A stretch of 64,000 nucleotides of DNA from Micromussa lordhowensis (Eukaryota; Cnidaria; Anthozoa; Scleractinia; Lobophylliidae). Below, piece by piece: positions 15,848-28,996 of this stretch (position 1 is its first letter; every line of letters begins with the position of its first letter). The DNA is taken from positions 38,378,437 through 38,442,436 of the forward strand of contig OZ026599.1 in NCBI GenBank assembly GCA_964020085.1. Direction: 5' to 3'. Under the pieces are notes generated by a model. The model was not told the DNA's origin, searched no databases, and saw only the letters and a program-made list of their open reading frames with translations. Made by a program: the position numbers and the translations under genes.

Positions 15848-18121
15848 GAACAAGTTAACTAATCGTTATCAGGGGCACCCAACGAGCAAATTAAGTAAAA
15901 AATCCTTTTAGGGATATTTTTAGGCTCCTTGTAATGTTTAAATACTGTTTAAAGAGTTGTTTTGATCAGCTAGAAAAATTTGATCTGTTCGGATTTCTCA
16001 GCTGAAAATTGAAGTGCCCGAAAATGTTAGGAAATTAAATCTTCATTTCAGAAATTGCTAGCTGAACGTTACCTTCGAAGAACTTCTCCTCGAACTATTT
16101 GCTTATCCGAAAATGCTAGGCAACCTTATCAAGAGCCAAAAATTGCAAAAATATCCCTTCCGAAAATCTAAGGGACTATTTTCCCATGGATATATCCTGG
16201 TTTCGAATCTTTTAGCTGATGTTTTAGTTAAGAAATCAGTAGCTCTTCGTCAATGCATTATCCGAAAGTCTTAGAACGAGTGGACTCTCCCGAACAGATA
16301 TTTCATCGAAGTTTGGGTGGGTGCCCCTGCGTTATTGAAACGGAAGTAAACTAAGAAGCATTGATCTTTGGTTGATATTTTATTTGTTACCTGAAAAGCT
16401 TGGCTTCACCTCTTATATTAACGATTTCAACACCAATTCTCCGTACTGATTGTTTCAAACTTATCCGTTTTGATGAAAGCTCTATGAATTTGTTAAATCG
16501 AAAAGATAATTAACACCCTCTTTTGACTTGACCGGATGACGATGTAATGAGATGGACATGAAGTTTTCGTTAAACTTTCCTTTAATTTGTATGGTTATAT
16601 TTACGGTGACACAACAAATGGTTTCATGAGTGCTGTTTGGATTACACAAATCAACCTTCTTGATACATGGACAGGGATTTTCGTCGTATGTTAGTTTTAA
16701 GGGTTAAAGATTGTCTCTGGGCGTCCCATTTCTAATTTTCATAGCAGTAACATGTTACGGTTCCTCTTACAGAAAGTTTTGTACGTTAGCACAAACAGAC
16801 AGGAACTACTTGTCTTTAATTGGAATGCACATTAGGGGATATGGCTTTTCCCTGAGCTAGTCTAACCTTTAAAACAGTGTGGTGTAGAACTAGAATTTGA
16901 GTCACGACAAGAAGCATTAATTCTGGTAGTTTTAAATGTTAATCTTATTTATAGTGGGTACGGACGCTTTTGAATTTTGGTGAATTTTCACTCCAATAAA
17001 TAAGTTAGAAAGCCTCGCTCGTTTTAGGATTTCCGCTTAGACGTTATTGAGCAAAAATTTTAATATACAGCCAAAGATATTTGACTTCCCCCGGCTTGCA
17101 CTCCGTGCCTCACGAGCATACCTGTGGCTTTATATGGAAGTGTTCTCGCGAGATACAATCAGTTGTACCATAGGCGCAAGGGCTGTGGCGCGGGGGTGGG
17201 TTTGCAGCTTAGATTATTGGTCGAGCTCAGACTGTTGGTCGAGAAACGCTCTTTAATTATGTGCCTTGAAGAGAATGAGGCTGACTCGAACTAAGAAAGA
17301 TTTTGACTGTGTACAATCAAGAAACTCTAACAAGGCTCACTGATCAATCAAATTAGCATCTCTAAAATGTTTAACTTAATTTTTGATTTTAGTAGATAGT
17401 CTCATCAGTATTCTTAGTATGCGAATGTGTAACAGATATAAACTGCAAAAAATACGGCTTTTATTAAACGTTTCTCATTCGTTGATATTCGCTTACAGTA
17501 TACTCCTATGACGTCAGTAATATAAGCTCGCAACTTGTGAGAAGGTGCAGGTTGACGACTCGCATTAAAACTTTAGCTAGTGTTCATAAAATTAAAGGCC
17601 GAAAGCATAATATACTTGTCTTTTTCGTGATGTATTAACGGATATTAATTGGGCCTAGATCGGATTTTATCCGCTGAAAAATTATTTAATGATGTGGTTA
17701 AACTCAAGTCTGATAGCTGAGATCCAACTGAATTGGCTGACATTAAAAAAAAAACATTGCAAGGATTCTAGCTAGCATGCAGTTATGCTGATTCTGACCC
17801 AGGTCCTTGGTTGACAAGATGACCTGTGGCTTATTATCCACTACAGGAATAGGGAACTGGCAAGTTTTATCAAAATTCTATTGTGGCTGACAAGACACGA
17901 GAGTAATGTGCACAGATAAAAAGAGATTGCATATTTTTTTGTTTGGCAAGGAGGATACATATGTTTTTTTTTATCTTCAATGAGACTTGTCTAACTAACA
18001 ACTTAGATACGGAAAGCTGCTTTGAGTGAGTGCTGCTGCCGAAAACTGGGGAAAAAACTGGAATTCTGCCTCGATCTGCCTTTCCTCTTTTCACAGACCA
18101 CCATTTCAGCTAAAGGGAATA
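15848..18121. other. Region between the two convergent DUF885 genes
   Basis: No coding region recognised. 15869-16328 looks like a MITE: GGGGCACCCA at the left is inverted at the right (TGGGTGCCCC), with many short TTCCGAAAAT-like words between. The rest should hold the two convergent 3' UTRs; I see nothing else I can name. Confidence 0.5.
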
Positions 18122-21100
18122 TCACACAACCCAAGGCGAGAATCCCATGTCTCTAACAATTGATTCTTTCTGAGACCCTTGAGGTTTTGGAGCTGGCGGG
18201 TTTAAGACATCATCACATCCCTTCTCTTCTTTATCCTGTACACAGGAGATGTATTTCTTTACACTCTCCTCGAGGTAACTGAGTGGTGAAGGGCCTTGAA
18301 GCAGAACCTAAAAATAGAACCTAAATTAGACTGTTTCTGAGTTGGGTTACCGGAAGAAGTTTCTTTAGTGGCTGATTTAAAAAATATCAATCAAATATAG
18401 TGTGCTGTTACAGAAAGATTTCTTGTCAACATGAGCTCTGAATTTCTGTGTTTATATAGCCTCATGTAAACACGAGGAGGGTTGAAAGAATTCGAGACAG
18501 TTATGCAAACCCGAGACTACGTCTAGGGTTTGCATAACTTTCGAGAATGCTCCCAACCCTCCGAGTGTTTAGATGAGGCTATATAAACACAGAAAAAGTG
18601 CAATATTGCTTTTATAAAATAATTCTCAAAACTACGCGCGAATCTTAAACGTCACAACCGTGTTTGCATACTCTCATCTAAACACACCTATCGACCACTG
18701 AGAGCGGGCGTAGTGGCTCAGTTATTTTATAAAAAACTATCCATCAACAGGACCAAGGCAGCTGTTTAGACCTACCAGTGTATTTAGGAACAATGTACTG
18801 GGGTATTACACTGAAGAAGAGACTGACTAAGTTTTTTAGGGTAAGCGAACCCTTTGCATTTAACAGAGGAATCCGGCAGCACAATATCACGGCCAGTGGA
18901 ATAATTAATTTAGCTAGTTTAAGCGATTGTTGGCAAACACAGGACCAGATAACTCAAGATGTGGTTACTGAGACCGCTGCGCTGATGGGAAGCAAGTGAT
19001 GTCGTTTTTTTAACTGACAAGGTTTAGACTAAATCACCTGGTAATGGAAGTCTTTCATGTTGAATTTGTCTTTCAGCGTGCTATTAGCTTCGTCTTTCAG
19101 TCTCATGATGGCAAGTTGTCCCAGCATGTACGTCACAGCCTGTCCCGGGATGCTTTGGTAGCGTGTCACTTCCTTCACTGCTACGTCACTTGTGTCCCAT
19201 GCGTAATCCTCGAACATCCTTAGCGCCCAGGCGCGTGAATTTCCCTTGAAGTGAAGTCCAGTGTCCATCATCAAGCGCAAAGCTCTCCAAACCTAAAGAA
19301 ATATGTCAATGAATGAATGGTGAAATGAATCACCAGTTTTACCTCTAGTATAGAGACAAAAGGTTTTACCATTCACAAATGATGGATTGATATAAGTAGT
19401 CACCAACAATATATTATGCCAGTTGTTAGAGTAGTATTGTCGCGTTCAGTCATACAGGACAAGATTGTCCCACCCTCCTGGATGGTCTCCATTCTGTCAC
19501 AATACAATCACAATAGGCCATTTCCGAATTACTTTCAGCCTCTTTCTCAAAGCGAGTCTTGGTGCTCATCCTTTCATATGAAAATGAGATTTCATTCACA
19601 TGCAAATTAAACTCATTTTCATATGAATGGTTGCGCACCAGGCCTCGCTTTGAAAGAGAGGCTTTAGGTAACTCGGAAATGGTCTATTTACAAATGAAAG
19701 TGTCATATGAATTTATTAGACATCTGGCTTACTTTGTGTTTTAACTTTATTATGGAAAACGTTAACACCTGCTTACAATTCATATCTGTTTTATAATGCT
19801 CTCTCGACTCACTTCCTGGGTCGCTCACAAAAGTTAGTATGGAAACCCACCTGCCATTTCAACATTCCATACTTGGACATTGGATCAACTTGATACGCGG
19901 TAGTATATTCAGGGATCAGCGGATTCTCTGAGTATAGTGCCCAGCCCTCAGCAAATGCCAGGTAAAGGGTGTTGACTGCTATCCAGCGAATGGGGCCTTC
20001 GCATGAGTCGGTAAAATGTTCAATGTAACCTTGGACCTGTAAATTAAGCACGGCTGTATGGTTATTAACCTAGCCTGAGGCGGGTAATATGGATTAATAT
20101 TGGTAAAAGCTGTGCTTTGTGTGTTTATGGACCAAGAGCCATGCAGTTTGAGTTTAATTAAAGGTGCAGCCTTACCTGAGTATGGTGCCCAGGCCTTGCT
20201 TCATGTGCCGCCAACGAGACTGACTCATATCTGGGCCCAGGCTTCGCAAGAAAGAATGGCATGTTATAACTGGCAACCTTGGAACAACTTGCATCAGACG
20301 GCATGTAGAATGGTACGGCACTGGATGGATTAAAGTCGTAGTCCAGTTTAATGGGGCAGCTTGGAGTTGACTTGTAAGGCCCTGTTACGTGAAACAGTCC
20401 CGCAGTCTCATAGTCGAGTGTTGCCATGATCTGTGACAAAAATGTATTAGCACACAGATTATTACGGCCACTAAATTACAAATTGCAGACGGCCTAAAAC
20501 AAATAGTAAATTATTATTAGATGGTAACTTTTTACAGAGTCAAGTTTACCTAGAAAAACTACCTATTTGAAATATCTAGTATTTCAAACAAAGATTACCC
20601 AGAGGGACAACTTGGGCTAAAATCAACCCCTTTTATTTCGAACTGCATTGGTAGAGTTAAAAAGTAGACATCATGAAGTCAGACCACGTTAAAACATTAT
20701 TTGTGATTTTCATAGCACTTGAATCTTGTACTGTGATGAACTCTTCAGCCCTTGGTTGGTTATTTCGAACCATTGAATTGAAGCAGTGGGATTCAACTGC
20801 AATAAATGCGTAACAAGCCTGATTAATACTTGACTGCTAGAAAATAATAAATCCATGTAATAATAGTAACGAACCTTAAAGGTCTGTTTACACAGGTGAT
20901 TTTTGTCGCGGCAACTTGGTGCAATTTTTGTCGCGCTGAAGTTGCATCGAGTTTCAAACATGTTCGAAACCCCTGCGATATCGCGGCGACAAATCGCACT
21001 GAAAATCGCACCTGGTTTACACGTGCGATTTTGACTGAGTTGCAACTTTCGCGCCACAAAAATTGCATCGAGTTGCCGCGACAAAAATCGCCTGTGAAAA

Positions 21101-24100
21101 CGGGCCTTAAGATTGCAACTCTGATGAAGGTGAACAGGCAACCGAAAATTGACCACATAATATAAAACAACAGATCGGATGACAGAAACCTTAAAAATAG
21201 TAATAGTAACCTGCTTTGTATGGTCAAACCAGTTCTTCATGGCAGCTATTCTGTGCGGACAATACCTTTCCGCATCCTTAACGGTGTTGCATACTTTGTG
21301 TGCATTGGCATCAGACTCGTTGGCTGGTATGTCTTTATCATTGTAATACATCTTAGGATCATTTATCAGCTCTTTGAATCGCCGCTTTGCTTCATCTACA
21401 TCATCTTCTTTGGTAACTTCCTTGGCTAATTCCAACACCTGTTCAACAAATCAATCGAAACATATCAATGAGCAGCGCGGTTACCTCGAGAACTCTGTCA
21501 GACATAGAAAAGATAGCACAGCTTGTTTCCATTGTCATCATGCACATAACATATTTTGCCTGATTCACTGGTCAGGAAGGTTCATACCTCGGAATAGAGT
21601 TTATCGCGCATGTCTTTACCAAGGTTGTAAATTTCATCCGGTGTCTGGGAAGTGGTTGTAAAATGTGCGAGAATCTTTTTGTAGGCGTCTTTTCCATTTA
21701 GTTTCTCGCCTGTTGGAAGTCTTTGTGTGGTTGCTGTACTCGTCTGAGAGCCATTCACGAACACATAGGCAAGTGGTAAACTACCAAGGCCTGTAGCAAC
21801 GCTATCTGGTACACAATGTGCAATGTGTTCCCTCTTTATGAATCTACAAAAGGCATTAAGTAAATTAAGTGAACGGATAAAGTGAACGGATAAAGCTATT
21901 GTCGCTATCTACAATTTGAGACGAAAGTTCTCGGGACATGTTACTGAGATCGAATAAAAGCGTGTTTTTAACATATCTTACCAACCATAACTGCTTATTT
22001 CCAGCAGCATGTCTCCTCTCCTCAAAGACAATTTTGCACACTAGAAGTAAAAGTGGGAATGCATAGAGTACGCTACACTACAGGGATCGTGTAGGTCTGT
22101 TTGTGATGGCGGTGTTAAAAAAAGAAATCAAGCGGATGAATACTTCATGGTTGCTTATTCACGTGAACTTAACACCCGGCCTTATCACAACTTGAGAGGG
22201 TGGTTTATATAATGATCGTTGGCTGCTCTTCAAGACCAAAACAACTCAAAACTGAGTCGATGGCAAAGCGGACACTTTGGCAAATAGACTGGTCTATTCA
22301 GGCAAATATTCGACTTACAAAATTTGTCTTTCTCAAGCCCAGGGGTATACAATTCAATTAAAGTAACCATAAAAACGGGGAGAGCACATAAAAATTATGT
22401 TTTGCAGGCAAATATTTTATTTTTTAAATAGAGCAGTCTCACAACAGCCATACCTCAACATGTAATCAATTGGTTTGCCAACATACTCAAGAGCAAACTC
22501 TCGAAGTGAGTCGCTGGCTGATTGTCCATACTTTACTCGCCACTCGCTCAGTTGATCAGCTTTCATGTCAGAGGTGAAATCTTTGGCAAGGAAAGGCTTT
22601 ATGAATGACGCTTCGTAGATTCCTGCGAAGAAATATATGGTCAGAGTCACACAAACATCAACGACGCTAAAAACACACGACTTTCAGCCATTTTCGAGAG
22701 AGTTTGAAATGAGATTATTTGTTGGAACCAGAAATGGCAAGTTTATACTTTTGTGCTGAAAAATGTAGGTATTATTGTGATTAGGGATGGGCGGGTGTCC
22801 GCAGCGGAAAAGTCGCAGGAAATGGAGCCCTGTAGGTCCTTTGAAGATTGCGGTTAAGACGAAGAGCAAAGGGATATACCACCAAAGCCTACTGCAAGCC
22901 GCACAAAGAATTTTCAATTTCCTGCATGAATCATCCTTGAAATTGGTGACTTATTATGCGCCTCGCCTTTTCTAATTTGGCATCACAAGACACATTAGAT
23001 TCCAATGTACTATTTTTGGTTTAATCGCGGCGAATTACTTAAATTCGACTTATCCACCGTGTTTCTTTGTACTGAGTCACAAAGAAACAGAAGAATTATC
23101 TAAAATTGACCTTATTTAAGACTGCGATATCTAGTGCGTCCTTCACAAATAGATAATTTTACAGTTGTCTGTTCAGTGAACTGGCCTTTGAATGGCGGCG
23201 AGGCTGCAGTTGACCTTGTTTGGTAAAGACCACTGTTTTTATTGTTGTAAATCAAGTTGTTCTTATGCTAACTAGCTGGCATTTAAATGAAAAAAAGCAG
23301 AGAGGTCTGTATCAAAGCAAGGTCACCTTCAGCCTCGCTTGTATTCATAGGCCAGGTAACTAAGCATATAACTGTCACATGACCTATAGACTACTTTCAT
23401 AAATGGCGGCCAATTGTAAATTATTTTGCTAGTGTTTAAGTTAGCCTCATTTTGATGTTGGTAATTTAAAATAATTTTTACTCTGCAACTGACGAGGTTA
23501 GTAAGGCTAATTTAAATGCGTACAAACGAATTTTAAATTGACAGCCATTTATGAAAAGGGTGTATTGCAACCTGGCTGCGATCAGGCTGTTTTGGAATGA
23601 CTTTTATATCCCGCCAATCAACACTCGCGTCAAGCTCCTTTGATTGCATAGCCTGCAAAGATGAATTTTAAATGTATAGCAATAGTCTCATGAACTGTAC
23701 AAACAGCAATGTTTTTACTTGTTTTTTTTTTACTGGTTGTAGACTGGGCCGATCAAACGACCTGGTTAGCAGAAGTTTTTACGCTCCCTTCTTTAATTTC
23801 ACCGAGCAGGAAGAGAAGATAATCTCTGTCTCACAGGGTAACCTATTCCAGGCGTTCAATAACTGCTACTCACAGGGTGGCTACCTGTTTTTCTAGCATC
23901 TTGCTTTGTTAGAGAACGGTTGAGTCTTTTCTTGTAAGGAATCGAGCGTTTCGCAAAAAATTACATTTTAAGGGTCAAAGCAACCATGGAACTTTATTTA
24001 AGACTTCGATACTTTTGCTTGGGAGGTTCGGGAACGGCTTCAAATTTTAGCGGGCCGTACACTAAAATATTAAGACAATAGACTGCAAGGCTGATACTAC

Positions 24101-27100
24101 GTGAAAAACGTTTCGAGACACCAACATGACAAGAACCGATAAAGGAGGATCGCAACAGTGGACAGCTGTTTCGCCCTTATTGGGGCTCGTCAGCACTGTG
24201 TAGCGAAGATATATAACGCCAGCCAAAGAGCCAACGCACATAAATTGCAAAATGACCCATTCCATATCAAGTTCCGTACTTTGTACCCACCTGCGCCCTG
24301 AAACACGCGTTGCCACATCACGTGTTTCAGGGCGCAAGGAGACCAAAGTGTCACGATAGGTGTCTCGAAAAGCAAAAAATAAATGTGGCTGGACAAAACC
24401 AGCCTAAACATTTAAACATTTGACCGCATGGCCAGTACCACGTTTTAAAACGCAGCGTATCGGATCTGAAAGGTCCGTAGGTCTTTCAGATCCGATACGG
24501 TTAGTCACTAAAATATTGCCCGTTAAAGTTACGTATACATACATACTTTATTTAAGGTATCATAAACAAATAAATACAAGTAATACCCTAAAAAAGGAAG
24601 TCTAAGAGGTTGACCCTATGTAAATAAACTTCCAAAATAAAAATCGAAAATATATGTTTCTAAGTAGACTCTAAGATGGATTAAAAAAAATGCTAAGAAA
24701 TACACATGTATGATTTAAGAGCTATTTTAAAACGTCTCAAATTTCCTACCTCGACAACATTGGCAGGCAGGTCATTCTATTCGCGAATAATTTTAACAAA
24801 GAATGAATATTTATAACAATTACAGTTCGCCGATTTAACTTGTAGTTTGTAGTTATGATTGGACCTGGTACGTTTTGAAGCGAACTCAAAAAAGTCACGA
24901 AAACAAAGACTATTCAATCCAAATACAAGTTTGCGGCATTCAATCAAAGAAAAATATAATCTTCTATCAGTCAACTGCGACCAACGCAACAGTTTACAGC
25001 GATCTTCATATGACATCTCTCCCCTTCGCTGACCTAAGGCCAATCGAGAAGCTCTTCTCTGAACTTTCTCTAAGAGAACGATATTCTTAATCAAGTAAGG
25101 GCACCATGCAGGGGAAGCGTACCCGAGGATTGGTCTCACGAGAGCCTTGTACAATGTGGAAAAGATTTCTTTGTTTGCAGAACCGATTGTTCGCTTGATT
25201 AGACCAAGAACTTTATTGGCCTTATTGACCACCTCAACAACGTGTAAAGTCCACGAGAGGTCCTGGGAGATTGTAATGCCGAGGTCTTTTACAGTACCCA
25301 CTGAGCTTAAACGTTCTCCACGCGGTACGAGGGAGTAATTTGGAACAGATTTATCACAATTATGTGTCGGTCACTCGCATAATTTCACATTTGTTCGTAT
25401 ACCAACCACAGCGCGTATTGAATAATATCGAAGCTGGTTAATCTGTTTTTATCACGTATTCATTGATGCACACATCATCATCGTCATCCAGTCTGTGCGC
25501 GCTGTTATGTTAATTAATCTAAAACCTCGCGTAAAGTAAAGACAAACTAAGCTTGTTATCTTTGGAGGATAGGCACTTCTTTTTCGATGTCTTGTTTTTT
25601 TACAAGGTTCTTAATGGTTTTGTTAATAAAGACATATCCCCACTTATAGATTTTTATTCTCATTCTGAATCGTAGACTTGTGGCTGAATCGTAGCTGTTC
25701 TTCTTTTTTTTTCCGTGGTGGTCTGCCCAGCATGGGGACTCTGTCTCTTTTGCAGACCCTCCCTATGGCTTTTTATTCTGTGTATTCTTAACTTCCTTTT
25801 GGCCATTAAATTGTAATAAATAAAAGTTACGTAAACCAGAACTGTCTTAGAACTTATAAATATTCGTTTTCGTTCTAGACCGCGTGTGTAATTTTTCTTC
25901 TTTTCAGAAGACCCCGCCAAAGCTCCAAAAGCTACAATTCCAAAACGTTATCCAATCAGAGTTCGTAGTAAACCAAAACGGTTAATAGAAGAAACGTATT
26001 TAGTGCGTTGGACATTATTTAAGGACCTTAAACTGCAATTCACTTAATTCTGATATAATTTCAATTAAGCGAGTCAATTCTCCATTTGTGTGGGATGAAG
26101 TGTTATGTTAATCAACCTAAAACCTCACGGGAATTACGTAACCCAGAACTGTCTTAGAAGTTATAAATATTCGTTTTCGTTCTAGACTGCGTGTGTTGTA
26201 ATTTTCTTGTCAGTCCAGTTTAGTCGTTTTGTATTAAAGTTCGTTTCTTAAAGTGGAGTCGTTTCGCTTTTAAAGAACACAACACGCGCAGGTCACGGGT
26301 TCGAATCCCGTTAAAGCCCTGATTTTTTTTCAGGCTTCTTCTTTCCAATTGCTTAAGTTGGAAAATTTACTGCGATGATCATTCTTCATTTTCATCTACA
26401 ACTGCAGTTCAAATATGAATTATTTCATATATACTTCACATCAAAACCAAGAATGGTCAGAATTCCTATTTGTTTGGGACTGATTCTTTAACATGCTTGC
26501 TGAAGCGTAACCGGTAAAGGTGTGTTTTGTAACAACAATCGTAAATTCGCATAAACGTTTGTAGCAATTTGTGGCGACCAAACATGACACTTTAATAAAA
26601 CAACTGGAATAGGATTGAACTAGTCCAATGCAGTTCCATACATTTTGTTTCGTAGCAACACTTAGGGCCCATAGGAGTCTTCAAACAAATCAAAAGCCTT
26701 TTTGTTTTGCTTGTTATTTGAATAATTTCTTACCCGTTGGACCATTTACAGCCACATCTTTGTACTTGTCTTTCAAGCCGTCTAGCCCCGCTTTACACTC
26801 TTCTACTGTGCGTACCATTCCAGCAGCTACACCTAACTTCATGTTTTCCACAAACTGAACAAAAGTATGGTTAAGTTCTTTGAATTTAGATTTCAGCGTC
26901 TCCATTTCACTGACTGTTGAGGGCTTGAAATGTATGAACGCTGGCTGCACTTCATTGGGCACCATGCAAATCGGGTTCCAACAGAAGATGTCTGCTCCCA
27001 TCATCCAGTCCCCAACGTAATAGTCGTATGAATACGGCAACATGAAAGGGAAGCTATGTTTAGCCCAGTGAAGGAGTTGAGCTACAGCCCGTTTTTCTCT

Positions 27101-27532
27101 CAGTGTCAACTTGTCCATGTCAACTGGCATTTTCTCAATATCTTTGACAATCTTTGCTGATTCATCAGCGATAAGTTTAATGTGCTCAGGCGCTGGATCA
27201 TAAGAGCGGTATTTGTTCTTGACTTCAGCGGGTGTAACGCCGGGTTTTCCTGCAATCTTGTTAGGATTCAATTCATAATACTTGTCCTGTGCTCTTTGTA
27301 AAAATTCATGGAGTTTAACTCGCTTAGCTTCCTCTGAATAACCGCAGCTGGCGCCTTGAGGTTTTGCCTCGGAGTCATCGCCTTTTCTCCCAGCTTCAGC
27401 AATGAGTGCTATTCCAACGAAGAAGAAAACCAAACATGCAATGCCAAGGAAAACGAAGAGAGCTATAAGACAGCGTGTTTTTCTCTTCTTGCTAGATGAC
27501 TTCTTATTAGCTGGTTTATAGCTGTAGTCCAT
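18122..27532 (-). CDS. Membrane-anchored DUF885 metallopeptidase-like protein, paralog 2
   Basis: Eight coding exons: 27532-26734, 22622-22454, 21843-21588, 21438-21211, 20430-20176, 20036-19851, 19292-19038, 18307-18122. They total 2334 nt, 777 residues. Exons 2-7 are 169, 256, 228, 255, 186 and 255 nt, exactly as in paralog 1; only the first and last exons differ in length. A Lys/Arg-rich tail (NKKSSSKKRKTR) precedes one hydrophobic segment (CLIALFVFLGIACLVFFFVG), predicting a type II signal anchor. HEARPGHH lies at about 560-567 and EGWALYSE has its Glu at about 599. Paralog 2 has the second His of the PGHH signature, which is Tyr in paralog 1. The 4.1-kb intron 1 has collected a LINE fragment, a 235-bp MITE and LTR-like pieces. 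Function beyond putative metallopeptidase is unknown. Confidence 0.9.
18444..18600. mobile_element. CCTCAT-AAACACGAGG fold-back MITE in the last intron of DUF885 paralog 2
   Basis: TTTATATAGCCTCATGTAAA at the left is inverted at the right. The inner arms GGAGGGTTG..GAGAATTC-like and GTTATGCAAACCCGAGAC are also inverted. Related sequence occurs at 29250-29433, 31416-31977 and 46085-46320, so this is the most repeated family in the window. Confidence 0.75.
19516..19686. mobile_element. MITE in intron 6 of DUF885 paralog 2
   Basis: Ends are inverted copies: AGGCCATTTCCGAATTACTT at the left, AGACCATTTCCGAGTTACCT read inward from the right. Internal arms CATATGAAAATGAG / CTCATTTTCATATG are also inverted. 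Flanked by TA or AT. Confidence 0.75.
20876..21110. mobile_element. MITE built from GACAAAAATCGC words, intron 4 of DUF885 paralog 2
   Basis: TTAAAGGTCTGTTTACACAG at the left and the inverse of TGTGAAAACGGGCCTTAA at the right bound the element. Each arm contains GATTTTTGTCGCGGCAACT or its inverse, and the centre adds more copies of TCGCGGCGACAAATCGCA-like words. Confidence 0.75.
23151..23385. mobile_element. 235-bp MITE (AGNCCATTTTACAG family), intron 1 of DUF885 paralog 2
   Basis: Degenerate copy of the element at 60901-61135. It has the same 235-bp length, the same AT flanks (23149-23150 and 23386-23387), ends based on AG..AATTTTACAGTTGT, and the same inner arms GGCGGCGAGGCTG..GTTGACCTTG and its inverse CAAGGTCACC..CAGCCTCGC. 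Confidence 0.8.
24520..25400 (-). mobile_element. 5'-truncated non-LTR retrotransposon, reverse transcriptase C-terminal part
   Basis: An open frame on the minus strand (about 25375-24777) reads KCEIMRVTDTHNC, PRGERLSSVGTVKDLGITIS, DLSWTLHV, KALVRPILGYASPAWCPYL and LEKVQRRASRLALG. This is the thumb and connection region found in Jockey/CR1/Rex-type LINE proteins. The catalytic fingers and palm are missing. A short ATACATAC-type tail marks the 3' end near 24520-24545. It sits in intron 1 of DUF885 paralog 2, in the same orientation as the gene. Confidence 0.8.
25505..26285. repeat. LTR-like duplicated fragments
   Basis: TGTTATGTTAATYAAYCTAA occurs at about 25505 and 26101. The block ACCAGAACTGTCTTAGAA-like plus TTATAAATATTCGTTTTCGT occurs at about 25835 and 26145. 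The 26101-26285 copy begins TG and ends CA and contains a TATAAAT box and an ATTAAAG signal, like a small solo LTR. No clear target duplication was found, so the class is uncertain. Confidence 0.4.
26282..26322 (+). repeat. tRNA 3'-half-like sequence (B box)
   Basis: GCAGGTCACGGGTTCGAATC followed by CCGT matches a T-arm with its stem closing. No acceptor or anticodon arm lies upstream, so this is a tRNA or SINE relic rather than a tRNA gene. Confidence 0.4.
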
Positions 27533-28295
27533 GTTTGTCTGGTGAAATTATGCAAAGTGACGGCAATAACACGAAGAGATCAATAAATTACCTCTTTATT
27601 ATGATGATTGCCATCGCAGGCGGTCTAAGTCACGGTCTGCGAATGTTGATTAAACGGCGGCTTTGATCAGTTAAGTAGCACTTAACAGTTTTTATAGATT
27701 AAACGTATCTGAAATTTAGTACCTGTACCAATATCTCGTCCGCATCCGTTTTTTGGGATATCACGCAACGCTCCCCTAAAAAACAAACGACCGGGGAGGG
27801 GACTAAGTCCCCCCTCCTCCTCCTCAAAAAAAACGGCAGCGGATGAGACTAAGTACCGGTTCCCCACAAAAAAAACGGCTGCGGAGGGGACTATGTACTA
27901 CCCTAATGATTCGATCTCCCCTCAAAAAACAAGGAGGGCTTAATTAATGTGTTTTGGCCCGGGAGCTAGTTTAAATCATTCACCGTATTTCGCACTCGTT
28001 TTAATGATGATATCCATTTCGTATCCGTTTTCGTTTTTTGGTTTTGCTCCATGTAAGACATCACAAAATGTAAACATTTCGCAACTACTCACATGAAGTA
28101 AATTCAAAGTTTCAGGTCTGCATACGAGCAAGAGGCCCATCAGGCCGGAGTTTGTCCAGGTTTCTGTAGCATGAAGCGACTAGGAGTATTTCTGCTCCCC
28201 CCTGGATGGGATGTTAGTCCATCGCAGGGTAACCAAGCATTAACATCGCCGGTACCCATTAAAACACCTGGGTGGAGAAAGGCACAGTGAGAGTA

Positions 28296-28678
28296 AAATT
28301 TTAATTTTAAGATTCCAACATTTCGGACTGTAAGATACGGGAAACACTCTATAAGATATATGGGTCCATAGTGGGCCTAGAATTTCAAGAGAAGATAAGA
28401 ACAGAGCAAGCCTAAATGCCTTCATCTCAGCCATCAGAAAAAGAGACATAGAATCGTTACTTGAGGATAACTGTGTAACTGTCACCTATGTTTATCTTAA
28501 CTTGATTTCTAGAAGAATTCCAAATATTCCAAATTGTAGTCAATCTTGTGTTGTAATAATTTGTGTTTTAAACTATTTGTACAATTTCTACATACTTATT
28601 TATCTTATAACTCTTTTATGTTGTGTCCCCAGTTAGCAGCAATTCTGAATACCCCAAGATAATTTGTTTTGTTGTTAT
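28296..28678 (+). mobile_element. LINE 3'-end fragment inserted in the SINE
   Basis: Plus-strand fragments read FKIPTFRTVRYGKHSIRYMG, then in another frame SLNAFISAIRKRDIESLLED. This is the extreme C-terminus of a LINE ORF2, followed by a T-rich 3' tail. Its two edges fall exactly where the SINE reading is interrupted. Confidence 0.65.
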
Positions 28679-28705
28679 TTTGCCTTGCCCAAGAACACAA
28701 CAAAA

Positions 28706-28996
28706 TCGCCGTTTTTATACTAAAGACGCATTATTCGTCTGAACGAAATTGAACAAACATTTGTAGTTCGTCTAGTTATGCGTCTATAGTATTAAGACGG
28801 GCACAAGACGTATTATGCGTCTAGATCTCTCGTAGTGCGTCGTTCAAAACGCATTTCCAAGAAGAGTTCGTCTAGACGTATAATGCGTCTTGTGCCCGTC
28901 TTTACACTGAAGACGCATAACCAGACGAACTGCAAATGTTTGCCCAAGTTCGTCCAGACGAATCATGCGTCTTTAGCAGAAGAACGGCGAAAACGC
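28706..28996. mobile_element. Palindromic element of GACGCAT/CGTCT words
   Basis: The left arm, CGCCGTTTTTATACTAAAGA onward to about 28825, aligns with the inverse of the right arm ending at GAACGGCG. Arms are about 115 bp and mostly identical. Both arms contain AGACGCATTATTCGTCTG-like words repeated in both directions, so the arms themselves are built of smaller inverted repeats. No coding capacity. Confidence 0.75.

Noticed and set aside
26282..26322. tRNA gene
   Set aside because: Only a T-arm is present; no cloverleaf can be drawn.
28706..28996. CRISPR-like array because of regular GACGCAT words
   Set aside because: The words occur in both orientations inside a palindrome, without uniform spacers, and this is an animal genome.
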